A DNA stretch of 64,000 nucleotides from Opitutia bacterium (GTDB lineage Bacteria; Verrucomicrobiota; Verrucomicrobiia; Opitutales; Opitutaceae), in assembly GCA_947467625.1 (NCBI GenBank), contig CANIJN010000001.1, positions 1 through 64,000 of the forward strand, written 5' to 3'. Made by a program: the position numbers and the translations under genes. A model generated the notes under the pieces. It ran no database searches. It saw nothing but the letters and a program-made list of their open reading frames with translations, and was not told the DNA's origin. Shown here piece by piece: positions 55,865 to 63,318 of this stretch (position 1 is its first letter; each line of letters starts with the position of its first letter).

Positions 55865-55924
55865 TCGCTAATCGTCGCTGGCCGCCTGCGCGAATCAAGC
55901 GCGCTCACGGATTGACGTTCAGTT

Positions 55925-56398
55925 TCAGCGACGGGCCTTGAGCTCTTTGTTGAGCTCCATCATTTCGGCCCGCGTCTTGAGGTCGTCACGCTTATCGAAA
56001 TTTTTCTTTCCGGTGCACAAGGCCACCTCGACCTTCACGAGCGCCTCCTTGAAATACATCCGCAACGGCACCAGTGCCCGCCCACCCGCCTCCAGCGCAT
56101 GCTGGATCTTGTCGATGTGCCGGCGATGCAGCAGCAGTTTCCGGATACGCTTGGAGTCGTGGTTAAAAATATTACCCCACGCATATTGCTCGATATGCGC
56201 GCCATGCATCCAAATTTCCCCCTTCTCCACCCGACCAAACGCGTCGCTGATCTGCGCCTTGCCCGCGCGCACCGACTTCACCTCGGTGCCCCGGAGCTGG
56301 ATGCCGGCCTCGAACCGTTCGTCCACAAAATAGTCACGCAACGCCTTCGAGTTGCGGATTTCGGTATGACGCGGACCGTCTTTCTTCTTCGCTGCCAT
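55925..56398 (-). CDS. smpB: SsrA-binding protein SmpB
   Basis: 157-aa tmRNA partner for ribosome rescue. Hallmarks: EIRNSKALRDYFVDERFEAGIQLRGTEVKSVR (OB fold start), KAQISDAF, WMHGAHIEQYAWGNIFNHD and the C-terminal basic helix KRDDLKTRAEMMELNKELK. A tmRNA gene is not in the window. Lies between trmL and rpoZ, all minus-strand. Confidence 0.97.
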   Translation of the reverse strand: MAAKKKDGPRHTEIRNSKALRDYFVDERFEAGIQLRGTEVKSVRAGKAQISDAFGRVEKGEIWMHGAHIEQYAWGNIFNHDSKRIRKLLLHRRHIDKIQHALEAGGRALVPLRMYFKEALVKVEVALCTGKKNFDKRDDLKTRAEMMELNKELKARR

Positions 56399-56434
56399 GG
56401 TTCAGGTGGAATTGGGATCGGAAAATTTCAGCAC

Positions 56435-56468
56435 AAAAAAAGGCGGCCTCGACAATCATCGAGCCGCC
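56435..56468 (-). terminator. Intrinsic terminator of rpoZ
   Basis: Stem GGCGG-(C)CTCGA / TCGAG-CCGCC with a one-base bulge and loop CAATCA. On the minus strand it is followed by TTTTTTT. It is 24 bases past the rpoZ stop and upstream of smpB, so smpB needs a promoter of its own or read-through. Confidence 0.85.
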
Positions 56469-56492
56469 CAAAGCTGCAATCGCTCCGCGATC

Positions 56493-56687
56493 TCAGGCCA
56501 ATTCGTAGCTGATCTTACCTTCGATCACCTCACGGAGCGCAGTGTCCTCGGGGGTGAGCTGCTCGAGCGACTCGACGAGTGGTCGATTGCCCCGCTTGAG
56601 CTGCTTCACGCGACGGGAAACCACGTTGATCAGGATGTTGGGATCAGGAATAGCCTTGAGGGCATCTGTGATATAATTGTCTCTCAT
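56493..56687 (-). CDS. rpoZ: DNA-directed RNA polymerase subunit omega
   Basis: 64-aa omega subunit that helps assemble RNA polymerase around beta-prime. Visible pattern: MRDNYITDALKAIPDPNILI, NVVSRRVKQLKRGNRPLVE, EDTALREVIEGKISYEL, the short form seen in this phylum. I use ATG 56687; the frame opens 20 codons earlier within the divergent promoter region with cutA. Terminated by its own hairpin. Confidence 0.88.
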   Translation of the reverse strand: MRDNYITDALKAIPDPNILINVVSRRVKQLKRGNRPLVESLEQLTPEDTALREVIEGKISYELA

Positions 56688-56810
56688 GATTAACGGATGG
56701 ATGATTTGAAAAACCACGAGGACACCGCCCGCTCCGCCACCCGTCAAGGGCGAATTCCCGCCTCCAAATTCCCGCTTGCGCCCGCCCGTCGCGCGCCGAA
56801 AACCTCCGCG

Positions 56811-57152
56811 ATGTTCATCGCTTGGACTTCTGTTGCCAGGCGGGCCGAGGCCGAACGCCTAGCGAGGGATGCCGTCGCCCGCGGTTTGGCCGCCTGCGTC
56901 CAAATTGAGGGCCCCATCGTCTCACACTACTCATGGCAGGGCCGGGCCGAGCGGGCCGAAGAATTCCGACTCTGTTTCAAGTGCTGCCTCGGCCAACTCG
57001 CCGCGCTCGAAACGCAGGTCCTCGCCGACCACCCTAACGATACGCCCGAATGGCTGGTCGTGCGGGCCGAACATGTGGGAGAAAAATACTTGTCATGGGC
57101 GCAGGCGAACGCCACGTTCCCACCCTTTCATTCGTCTCAACCACCACTTTAA
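56811..57152 (+). CDS. cutA: Divalent-cation tolerance protein CutA
   Basis: 113-aa trimeric ferredoxin-like protein. MFIAWTSVARRAEAERLARDAVARGLAACVQIEGPIVSHYSWQG is clear CutA sequence (broken here for reading as MFIAWTSV, LAACVQIEGP and HYSWQG). HPNDTPEWLVV matches its end. Role in metal tolerance is reported but the mechanism is unsettled. I start at ATG 56811; 38 upstream codons lack homology. Divergent from rpoZ. Confidence 0.93.
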   Translation: MFIAWTSVARRAEAERLARDAVARGLAACVQIEGPIVSHYSWQGRAERAEEFRLCFKCCLGQLAALETQVLADHPNDTPEWLVVRAEHVGEKYLSWAQANATFPPFHSSQPPL

Positions 57153-57157
57153 CTACC

Positions 57158-57313
57158 ATGTCCCAGCACAAAAGCCTCCAAGGCGCCTCCGGTCTCGTCG
57201 TCAAACGCAATGTTTTGAAGCGCTTTGAGCGCGTTGATATCCTGAAAAAACGTGGCCAATGGAAAGCCGGCGACCGCGTGCAGGGACTCCGCAAGACCAA
57301 GCCGGACGTCTAA
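57158..57313 (+). CDS. Small basic protein of the Verrucomicrobia/Chlamydiae type
   Basis: 51 aa, strongly basic: starts MSQHKSLQGASGLVVKRNVL and continues KRFERVDILKKRGQWKAGDR with a short basic tail. I recognise this as the conserved small basic protein found in Verrucomicrobia and Chlamydiae (TIGR04137, from memory); its function is unknown, and its size and charge suggest a ribosome- or nucleic-acid-associated protein. The ATG is at 57158, five bases after the cutA stop, so co-transcribed with cutA. A strong terminator follows. Confidence 0.87.
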   Translation: MSQHKSLQGASGLVVKRNVLKRFERVDILKKRGQWKAGDRVQGLRKTKPDV

Positions 57314-57334
57314 TTCGCCCCCTGTTTTTTTCTT

Positions 57335-57366
57335 GGCAGGCAGTTTTCCGCTGCCTGCCTTTTTTG
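57335..57366 (+). terminator. Intrinsic terminator after the small basic protein gene
   Basis: Perfect 9-bp stem GGCAGGCAG / CTGCCTGCC with loop TTTTCCG followed by TTTTTT. It begins 21 bases after the stop and ends 33 bases before the DedA gene. Confidence 0.95.
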
Positions 57367-57398
57367 TACCCTGATCCCGCGCCGCTCCGTTCCGCCCC

Positions 57399-58058
57399 AT
57401 GATCGACCTGACTAAGACACTCATCGATTTCATTGTGCATATTGATGCTCACTTAGTGGAGATCACGCGCAACTACGGCCTGTGGACCTACGCCGTCCTT
57501 TTCTTGATCATCTTTGCGGAAACGGGGCTCGTCGTGACGCCTTTCTTACCCGGAGATTCGCTCCTTTTTGCCACCGGAACCCTCTGTGCCCGCGCCGACT
57601 CCGGACTCAATGTCCATCTGATGGCGCTGCTCCTGTTCGTCGCCGCGGTGATCGGTGACACGCTCAATTACTGGATCGGCGGGAAGCTGGGTCCGCCTGT
57701 CTTTAAACGCGAAGATTCGTTTTTCTTCCGCAAAAAAAACTTGGAGCGGGCCCATGTTTTTTTTGAAAAATATGGCGGCCGGGCAATTATCCTCGCGCGG
57801 TTCGTTCCCATCGTGCGCACCTTTGTGCCTTTCGTGGCAGGAGTCGGGCGGATGCGCTACCGCCAGTTTCTCGCCTATAATATCATGGGGGGCTTCGTCT
57901 GGATTTATTCCCTTTCCTACGCGGGTTATGCTTTCGGCAACCACCCGATGGTCCAGAAAAACTTCAAGCTCGTCATCCTTGGCATCATTATCCTGTCCGT
58001 GCTCCCTGTGGTCATCGAAGGCTGGCGCGCTTGGCGGGAAAATAAAAAGTCTGCCTGA
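57399..58058 (+). CDS. DedA family membrane protein
   Basis: 219-aa polytopic inner-membrane protein of the DedA (SNARE-associated/VTT) family, implicated in undecaprenyl-phosphate or phospholipid flipping. Features: FLIIFAETGLVVTPFLPGDSLLF re-entrant segment, GGKLGPPVFKRED, FFEKYGGRAIILARFVPIVRTFVPFVAGVGRM (conserved Arg/Pro helix) and NIMGGFVWIYSLSYAGYAFGN. About five to six hydrophobic helices. Own promoter expected, since a terminator precedes it. Confidence 0.92.
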   Translation: MIDLTKTLIDFIVHIDAHLVEITRNYGLWTYAVLFLIIFAETGLVVTPFLPGDSLLFATGTLCARADSGLNVHLMALLLFVAAVIGDTLNYWIGGKLGPPVFKREDSFFFRKKNLERAHVFFEKYGGRAIILARFVPIVRTFVPFVAGVGRMRYRQFLAYNIMGGFVWIYSLSYAGYAFGNHPMVQKNFKLVILGIIILSVLPVVIEGWRAWRENKKSA

Positions 58059-58152
58059 GGCGCACCGCAGCTTTGTGCCACCCGTAAAGTCTTTCGGAAA
58101 GTCTTTACGCTCGACAGATCGCAGCGGCAGCGCGAATTTTTTAAGAGCAAAC

Positions 58153-58227
58153 GCGAGTGTAGCACAATGGATAGTGTAGTAGCCTCCGAAGCTATTGATC
58201 CCGGTTCGACTCCGGGCACTCGCACCA
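58153..58227 (+). tRNA. tRNA-Arg (anticodon CCG)
   Basis: 75-nt cloverleaf: acceptor GCGAGTG with CACTCGC, short D-arm GCACAATGGATAGTGT, anticodon arm GTAGC-CTCCGAA-GCTAT (anticodon CCG, reads CGG), T-arm CCCGGTTCGACTCCGGG. CCA is encoded. Third arginine isoacceptor in the window. Confidence 0.95.
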
Positions 58228-58278
58228 GCTTTTCTCAGAGTTAAAACCTGGAAAAAAGAACGGACGGGAACTCGGAGA

Positions 58279-58410
58279 ACGTTTACGAACGTAGCAAAAT
58301 TTCGTTACCCGGGGAACTAGCGTTCAGCTAGTCCGGCAACAAGTTGCCGACCGCTCGGATCGGCCATGACCGCAAGGTCGCCGTTGGTTACCTCAGTGAC
58401 GAGCGTCACT
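58279..58410. repeat. Array of consecutive short perfect stem-loops
   Basis: Within 132 bases: ACGTT-TACG-AACGT (58279-58292), ACTAGC-GTTCA-GCTAGT (58316-58332), CGGCAA-CAAG-TTGCCG (58334-58349), GACC-GCAA-GGTC (58368-58379), AGTGAC-GAGC-GTCACT (58395-58410). The last overlaps the stop codon of the M23 peptidase gene. It lies between the tRNA-Arg(CCG) end and that stop, that is, in a convergent 3' region. None is followed by a T-run, so it is not a typical terminator. Confidence 0.6.
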
Positions 58411-59422
58411 TCAGTCCAAACAACTGCTGCAGGACCGTTTCGAGATCCTTGCCGACGATCAAGCTGCCCCGTCGATTCACCGCCAGCGACCGACTGCGCT
58501 GCCGTTTCTCCAATTCGACGTTCACTTCAGTCAAACGCGGTTGCTCATACGGCAAGGCGACTACGTCCGTCGCATTGAGCGGCGTCCACGCAAACGGAAC
58601 CCCGGTCCAATTAAACTGAATCTCCCAGCCGGCCACCGGCCCCATCGGCAATGCCTTGGTTACGAGCGAGGGATAGCGCAGGACAAAGTCCGGCGTCCGT
58701 CTGGTCGCGATCCGCACCCGCACGGCGGTCTCCATATTGGAAAAATAATCCTGCACGCTGTTGATCTTCCGCGTGCGCCACTGATTAAAAAAGTCGAGTG
58801 GATCGATGCCCATGAGGTTCATCCCATTCCAGACGCCGTGTTCATTGTGGCTGCCGAACTTCTTTCGCTGATACCACGCCTGAAAATCGTTCGTTACCAT
58901 GACGCCGATTTCGAAATGAACATGCGACCGACTGACTGGGATCGGAGTCGCCCCGGAACTGTGCCCCATCGTGCCGAGCGGCTGACTGCGATTAATCCGG
59001 CCACCGACGCTCAAACCCGGAGCAATCCGCGCGAGGTGCGCGTAGAGCGTGTAGACCGCCGGCGACACATCCGGGTGCTCCAAGATGACGTAGCGGCCAT
59101 AGTTGCTCCCGCCCGGATTCGCACTGATATGGCGGACGACCCCCGCCATCACGGCCATGACCTGGTCAACGGGTTCACCGCGGCGGTCCCGGACGAGGGC
59201 GCTGATATCGAGTCCCTCGTGAAATTGCACTCCACCGTTGCGCACCCCCCCAAACGTCCCCGACACCGGATCACCCGAACCGGCATGCTGCACAAAGTCC
59301 CCGATGGATTTTCCTTCAGACCACGCCGGGTTGGGAGTCGGCCACGTGAGGTCAAGGCGCTCGGCTGCGGACGCCGCCGCACCGATCGCAACCACGGCAA
59401 CCATCACAAAATTTGTCTTCAT
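58406..59422 (-). CDS. M23 family metallopeptidase (exported)
   Basis: 338 aa. Signal peptide (TNFVMVAVVAIGAAASAAE). LytM/M23 zinc site: FHEGLDISA (H-x3-D) and SRSHVHFEIG (H-x-H). The catalytic His lies in the region LYAHLA. The C-terminal ~120 residues after HFE form an extra domain not typical of minimal LytM. Probably a peptidoglycan endopeptidase or a catalytically altered regulator of one. Start codon overlaps the lipoprotein stop by one base. Third gene of hemW - 86-aa ORF - lipoprotein - M23 run. Confidence 0.88.
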   Translation of the reverse strand: MKTNFVMVAVVAIGAAASAAERLDLTWPTPNPAWSEGKSIGDFVQHAGSGDPVSGTFGGVRNGGVQFHEGLDISALVRDRRGEPVDQVMAVMAGVVRHISANPGGSNYGRYVILEHPDVSPAVYTLYAHLARIAPGLSVGGRINRSQPLGTMGHSSGATPIPVSRSHVHFEIGVMVTNDFQAWYQRKKFGSHNEHGVWNGMNLMGIDPLDFFNQWRTRKINSVQDYFSNMETAVRVRIATRRTPDFVLRYPSLVTKALPMGPVAGWEIQFNWTGVPFAWTPLNATDVVALPYEQPRLTEVNVELEKRQRSRSLAVNRRGSLIVGKDLETVLQQLFGLK

Positions 59423-59904
59423 TATTTGCGCGCCGCCGCTCGCTGCAGAGCGACGGAGGTTTTCTTGATATTTTCTACGAGGTCGGGCAGGGCCGCGTCC
59501 GCCATTTCAACGAAAACGAACACCCGGCCTTCGGCCAGCGGCCCTTCCATCCGGCGCGCGCCCACGGCGACATCGTTCAGGAAGAGCACCAGACGCCGGC
59601 CTTGGTTCGAGCCGCTGATTCGGTAGAGATCCCGTGCCGCCGCCGGGGTGAGCTGAAACATCAGGCATTTACCTAGCTCCACCTGCATCAACTCGACGTT
59701 CACAATGTCACCCTCGGTGAGCACAGGCTTGGGCCCGATCATTACGCGCACTCCACTCTGCGGTAGGGTGGCGCTCACGGTACGCGCCGCGGCTTCCTCG
59801 AGGAAAAACCGCGCCACGGTCGGCGTGTAGTCCACCGAGGTGGGTGACTGACAGCCCGCGAGCGTAAGCAGAAGGCCAAGTAAACGGATGGTCGCTTTGA
59901 TCAT
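59422..59904 (-). CDS. Small outer-membrane-type lipoprotein
   Basis: 160 aa, starting MIKATIRLLGLLLTLAGCQS with lipobox LAGC; Cys at about residue 18 would be lipidated. The mature part (SATLPQSGVRVMIGPKPVLT, NVELMQVELGKCLMFQLTPA, RRLVLFLNDVAVGARR) is beta-rich, and I know no family name. It is one base from the M23 gene (overlapping stop/start), so likely acts with that peptidase. Five bases downstream of the 86-aa ORF. Confidence 0.75.
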   Translation of the reverse strand: MIKATIRLLGLLLTLAGCQSPTSVDYTPTVARFFLEEAAARTVSATLPQSGVRVMIGPKPVLTEGDIVNVELMQVELGKCLMFQLTPAAARDLYRISGSNQGRRLVLFLNDVAVGARRMEGPLAEGRVFVFVEMADAALPDLVENIKKTSVALQRAAARK

Positions 59905-59908
59905 GGTG

Positions 59909-60169
59909 TTAATTGCCCATCCAGAGACTCCCCGTCCCATCGTCTTTGATCCGCTGTCTTTCCGGAAAATTATCGCCATCCGGAGCCAAGGAGCCGTCGA
60001 GGGGACCGTGTAAATAAGGCAGCCGTGAGCCCAGCGCCACATCGGCGGTCCGGATGCGAGCGACGTCTCCAAAGTCATGACAAAAATCGGAATTGAAAAA
60101 TTTCCGACCGAGGCCCAACCCACTGGCCATCGCCGGAGAACATCGGCCGAGCATCGCATCCGTTTTCAT
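59909..60169 (-). CDS. Hypothetical 86-aa protein coupled to hemW
   Basis: No family recognised. Its ATG overlaps the hemW stop by four bases (ATGA) and its stop is five bases before the lipoprotein start, a tight fit that suggests a real gene. It lacks a signal peptide; Gly/Asp/Arg-rich C-terminus (LDGSLAPDGDNFPERQRIKD). It has two cysteines and no clear motif. Reality rests on the coupling, since short frames arise by chance in GC-rich DNA. Confidence 0.5.
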   Translation of the reverse strand: MKTDAMLGRCSPAMASGLGLGRKFFNSDFCHDFGDVARIRTADVALGSRLPYLHGPLDGSLAPDGDNFPERQRIKDDGTGSLWMGN

Positions 60170-61356
60170 GCGACGGACTCCTCGCTCTCAAACGCAGCCA
60201 TCAGCTCCGCCCCAACCGCGTCAGCGAGTAATCGGCCGCGATCCGTTAAGCGGACGATCGCATCCGCCCGAGTAGCCAATTGTTCCTCGACCAATCTGCG
60301 CAGCAAGGCATCGACCGCCGCCCACGGAGCATCCGGGCATCGCTCCCGCCAGTGAGCAACATCCACTCCGGCGTTCATCCGCAGTCCAAAAATCAACGCG
60401 TCTTCGGTCATCAGGGCCGGCGTCAGCGCGACCCGGTCTTCCGTCACCCGGTTACCGTGGGCGACGTGCGTCTGCCATTTCTCCAAATCAGCGATATTCC
60501 CCCCACGCCAACCACCGTGTTGTGACGCGGCGGATGGGCCTAGGCCCACCCACTCGTGCATGTGCCATGTATTCAAGTTATGAATGCAGGCTTGCCCCGG
60601 GCGGGCGAAGTTGGAAACCTCATACTGCGCATAACCCGCCGCCCCGAGTTGCGCCCACGTCTGCTCGTAGAGTCGGATTTCATGATCCGGATCCAATTTC
60701 ACCCGCCCTTGAGACAGCTTAACCCATAACTTGGTGTCCTCCTCAAAGGTGAGACAATAGGTCGAGAGATGATCGGGTGCCCGCGAAACCGCCTCGCGCA
60801 CATCCGCCGCCCACTCCACGGCTGTCTGCCCGGGCAAAGCAAACATAAGATCCAAGTTCACACTGGGAAACCCCGCCGCGCGCACGCGGTCATAAGCTCG
60901 ATCGATCTGTTGGACGGAATGCTGCCGTCCGAGCGCATCAAGGAGCGCCGGCTGAAAACTCTGGACGCCCATCGACACGCGGGTCACCCCGATTGCCCGC
61001 AGGACCGTCAGTCGCTCTTCGGTAACCGAACCCGGGGCGAGCTCGACCGTCCACTCTAGCGGAGTGCCACCGCACCGCGCCCGGACGATCGCACCAAGCT
61101 TCTCCAAGTCTCGCGCCGCCAGCAGACCTGGTGTGCCGCCGCCCCAGAACACGGTCGTGACGGGACGCTTCCAAGCAACCAGCGAAGCCTCCGTTGCGAC
61201 GCAATCTAAGTAACGCTCGATGCTCCCAGCGGTCGGTTGCGTTTGGTAAAATGCACAGAAATCACACGTCGAGGCACAGAACGGCACGTGCACGTAAAAT
61301 CCCAGCGGGGCGTGCGCTGAGGAAGCTTTGGCTTGCGCTGGGACGAGGCCGCTCAT
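60166..61356 (-). CDS. hemW: Radical SAM heme chaperone HemW
   Basis: 396-aa radical-SAM protein of the HemN/HemW group. GFYVHVPFCASTCDFCAFYQTQ contains the C-x3-C-x2-C 4Fe-4S motif; GGGTPGLL, ELAPGSVT, VSMGVQSFQPALLDALGR and NLDLMFALPGQT are HemW-like. Without the extra CxxC-type HemN features it is better called HemW, a heme insertion factor, than coproporphyrinogen dehydrogenase. Divergent from the 61403 gene. Confidence 0.92.
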   Translation of the reverse strand: MSGLVPAQAKASSAHAPLGFYVHVPFCASTCDFCAFYQTQPTAGSIERYLDCVATEASLVAWKRPVTTVFWGGGTPGLLAARDLEKLGAIVRARCGGTPLEWTVELAPGSVTEERLTVLRAIGVTRVSMGVQSFQPALLDALGRQHSVQQIDRAYDRVRAAGFPSVNLDLMFALPGQTAVEWAADVREAVSRAPDHLSTYCLTFEEDTKLWVKLSQGRVKLDPDHEIRLYEQTWAQLGAAGYAQYEVSNFARPGQACIHNLNTWHMHEWVGLGPSAASQHGGWRGGNIADLEKWQTHVAHGNRVTEDRVALTPALMTEDALIFGLRMNAGVDVAHWRERCPDAPWAAVDALLRRLVEEQLATRADAIVRLTDRGRLLADAVGAELMAAFESEESVA

Positions 61357-61402
61357 TAGTAACGCGTTTTAATTCGCCAAGATTTTTTCACTCTAGGACC
61401 CA

Positions 61403-62326
61403 ATGCACACCAACCGAATTTCTCCCGCGAGAAAAATCCTCGCCTGGCTCGCCGCCCTCGCCGTTTTCGCGCTCCTTTCAGGCTGCGACACGGTCACGCT
61501 GACGAACCTGACGCCTGGATCGATGCCGGAGAATCCGTCACAAATCTACACGTTCACTCTGCGGGTGACGCCGCGGACGAATACTGTCCCCCTCACCTCG
61601 ATCGCGCCTCACGTCATCGTCGACGGCAAGAGTTTCGACATGAAGAGAAGCCCGATTGGCGAAGGTATTTTTGAATTCGAATATCAAGTCCCCTCAGGGC
61701 GTGACGCGCTGGCCTACTATTTTCTCGTTAATTACCTCGTCGAGGGAAACAACCTACAGACCCCGCTCGAAGTCTACACCGACCTCACGCGCACGCAGAT
61801 CGTCCGTCGCTACGTCCTCTCGCTGGAAGTTAACCGTGGCCCTGTCGGTTCACGCGTCAGTGTGTTGGGTCGGGGCTTCACCCCCCAAGATACGGTCAAC
61901 TTCAATGGCTCGCCAGCCCGCACAGTGTGCGAATCCCCGAACGCCCTCAGCTTTTTCGTCCCGCCGCTGGAGAGCGGACGCAATTATCAAATCACACTCA
62001 ATAGTGCCGCCGGCAATTCGCCGATCGGCTCCTTCCGCATCGATGCGAGCAGTATTTCGGTTACGCCGTCTTCGCTCACGCTGCGGACGGGGTCCAAGCA
62101 AACCCTGACCTTTAGTATTCCGAACGCCGCACCACCCGGTGGCACCTTGCTCGATATCGCGACCAACGTACCGGACAGCATCATCATGCCTGAAGTGATT
62201 GTGGCCCAGGGCCAGACCAGCGTCACGGTGACCGTCGAAGGTGGAAAGCCAGGGAATGGCAGTCTGTTTCTCAAGGGCTTTGGTTCGAGCGAGGTTAATG
62301 TGGCGGTGAGCGTCTCCGCGAGATAA
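61403..62326 (+). CDS. Lipoprotein with IPT/TIG-like domain
   Basis: 307 aa. Lipobox LLSGC near residue 28 after a hydrophobic signal. The segment VNRGPVGSRVSVLGRGFTPQDTV...LSFFVPPLESGRNYQITLNSAAG looks like an IPT/TIG immunoglobulin-like fold; the C-terminal ~90 residues (SVTPSSLTLRTGSKQTLTFS, then IVAQGQTSVTVTVEGGKPG) look like a second Ig-like/CalX-like domain. Likely anchored at the outer membrane and binding protein or glycan; function unknown. Divergent from hemW by 47 bases; ends in a strong terminator. Confidence 0.78.
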   Translation: MHTNRISPARKILAWLAALAVFALLSGCDTVTLTNLTPGSMPENPSQIYTFTLRVTPRTNTVPLTSIAPHVIVDGKSFDMKRSPIGEGIFEFEYQVPSGRDALAYYFLVNYLVEGNNLQTPLEVYTDLTRTQIVRRYVLSLEVNRGPVGSRVSVLGRGFTPQDTVNFNGSPARTVCESPNALSFFVPPLESGRNYQITLNSAAGNSPIGSFRIDASSISVTPSSLTLRTGSKQTLTFSIPNAAPPGGTLLDIATNVPDSIIMPEVIVAQGQTSVTVTVEGGKPGNGSLFLKGFGSSEVNVAVSVSAR

Positions 62327-62353
62327 GACCCGCCATCATCGCACTCCTTTCCG

Positions 62354-62388
62354 TAGGGCAGGTCGCAAGACCTGTCCTATTTTTTTTG
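62354..62388 (+). terminator. Intrinsic terminator of the IPT lipoprotein gene
   Basis: Stem TAGGGCAGGTC / GACCTGTCCTA (one G-T pair), loop GCAA, then eight T. It begins 28 bases after the stop. Its right arm includes the TAG stop of the convergent exonuclease/endonuclease/phosphatase gene. Confidence 0.93.
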
Positions 62389-63297
62389 CCCAAATTGCAA
62401 CGTCAGCGTCACCGGCCGATGATCGCTGGCCGTGCGCACACCGTCGCCGTCAAAAATTTTCGCCACGCCGCCCTCTACCGCCGATCGCAGGCCCGGCGAG
62501 ACGAACACATAGTCAACTCTCGTATAGGTATCATCGCGACGAAACGCGTGGGTCCACGTCTCGCCTCGCGAATCCGCTGCCGGCAACAGGCCGGTGATCA
62601 CCGTCTTGCCTCGCACATGGAGCCTTTCGAGCGGCTTACTTGCCTTGCTGTCATTGCAGTCACCGAGAATTATAAAACGAGCCTTCGCCGGCACCGGAAA
62701 ACGCTTGAGCACCCTGTCCCGCACGGCCGTAGCCTCCCCGGTGCGCCGGATGGTCGAGAGAGCATCGTCGGGACGATCCGTAAAGCGACTTTTCAAGTGT
62801 AACGCAAAAATCGTCACGTCCCCCTCCACCGTGGCGATCGTCACTTCCAAGAGGCCTCGCTTAACGATCTCCTTCGCGCCGAAGTAGGCAAACTCAAGGT
62901 CGGAATGCGTGGTCACCGCCTTGAGCGGAAGGCGAGAGAGCAGCGCCACATGGCGATCCGCGTCGGCCGCCTCCGCGAGCGCCACATAGGGGTAGTCGAG
63001 CCCCTCGGCCTTCAGGTCTCGCTGCAGTTCGTCCAGATAAGCACGCGGCCCCATTTCTTGGAGCACAAGCACGTCGGCATTGAGTGCGCGCATCACGGTC
63101 CGGAGCGCGCGTTTTTCTGACTCCGGCTTCGGATAATCTTTGCGATAGCCCGCCTCCGTCATCCGGTTGGTCGAGACGTAATTCTCAATGTTGTACGTGG
63201 CCATCGTCAGCGCCTCAGCCTGCAGCCGGACCCCGACAAAAAACCCGCTCAGCAGCCATCCGACCAAACAAAGGCGCGTGATCCCCCTTGGCTTCAT
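62377..63297 (-). CDS. Exported endonuclease/exonuclease/phosphatase family protein
   Basis: 306 aa with a signal peptide (CLVGWLLSGFFVGVRLQAEA). The EEP fold motifs are in order: YNIENYV with metal-binding Asn, VLVLQEMGP with catalytic Glu, FALHLKSR, ILGDCNDS (Asp/Asn pair), YVFVSPGL and ASDHRPVTL (final Asp-His). Could be an extracellular nuclease or a phosphodiesterase of another kind. Stop codon lies in the convergent terminator. Confidence 0.9.
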   Translation of the reverse strand: MKPRGITRLCLVGWLLSGFFVGVRLQAEALTMATYNIENYVSTNRMTEAGYRKDYPKPESEKRALRTVMRALNADVLVLQEMGPRAYLDELQRDLKAEGLDYPYVALAEAADADRHVALLSRLPLKAVTTHSDLEFAYFGAKEIVKRGLLEVTIATVEGDVTIFALHLKSRFTDRPDDALSTIRRTGEATAVRDRVLKRFPVPAKARFIILGDCNDSKASKPLERLHVRGKTVITGLLPAADSRGETWTHAFRRDDTYTRVDYVFVSPGLRSAVEGGVAKIFDGDGVRTASDHRPVTLTLQFGQKK

Positions 63298-63318
63298 GAG
63301 CGACCGCGAAGCGGCGGG

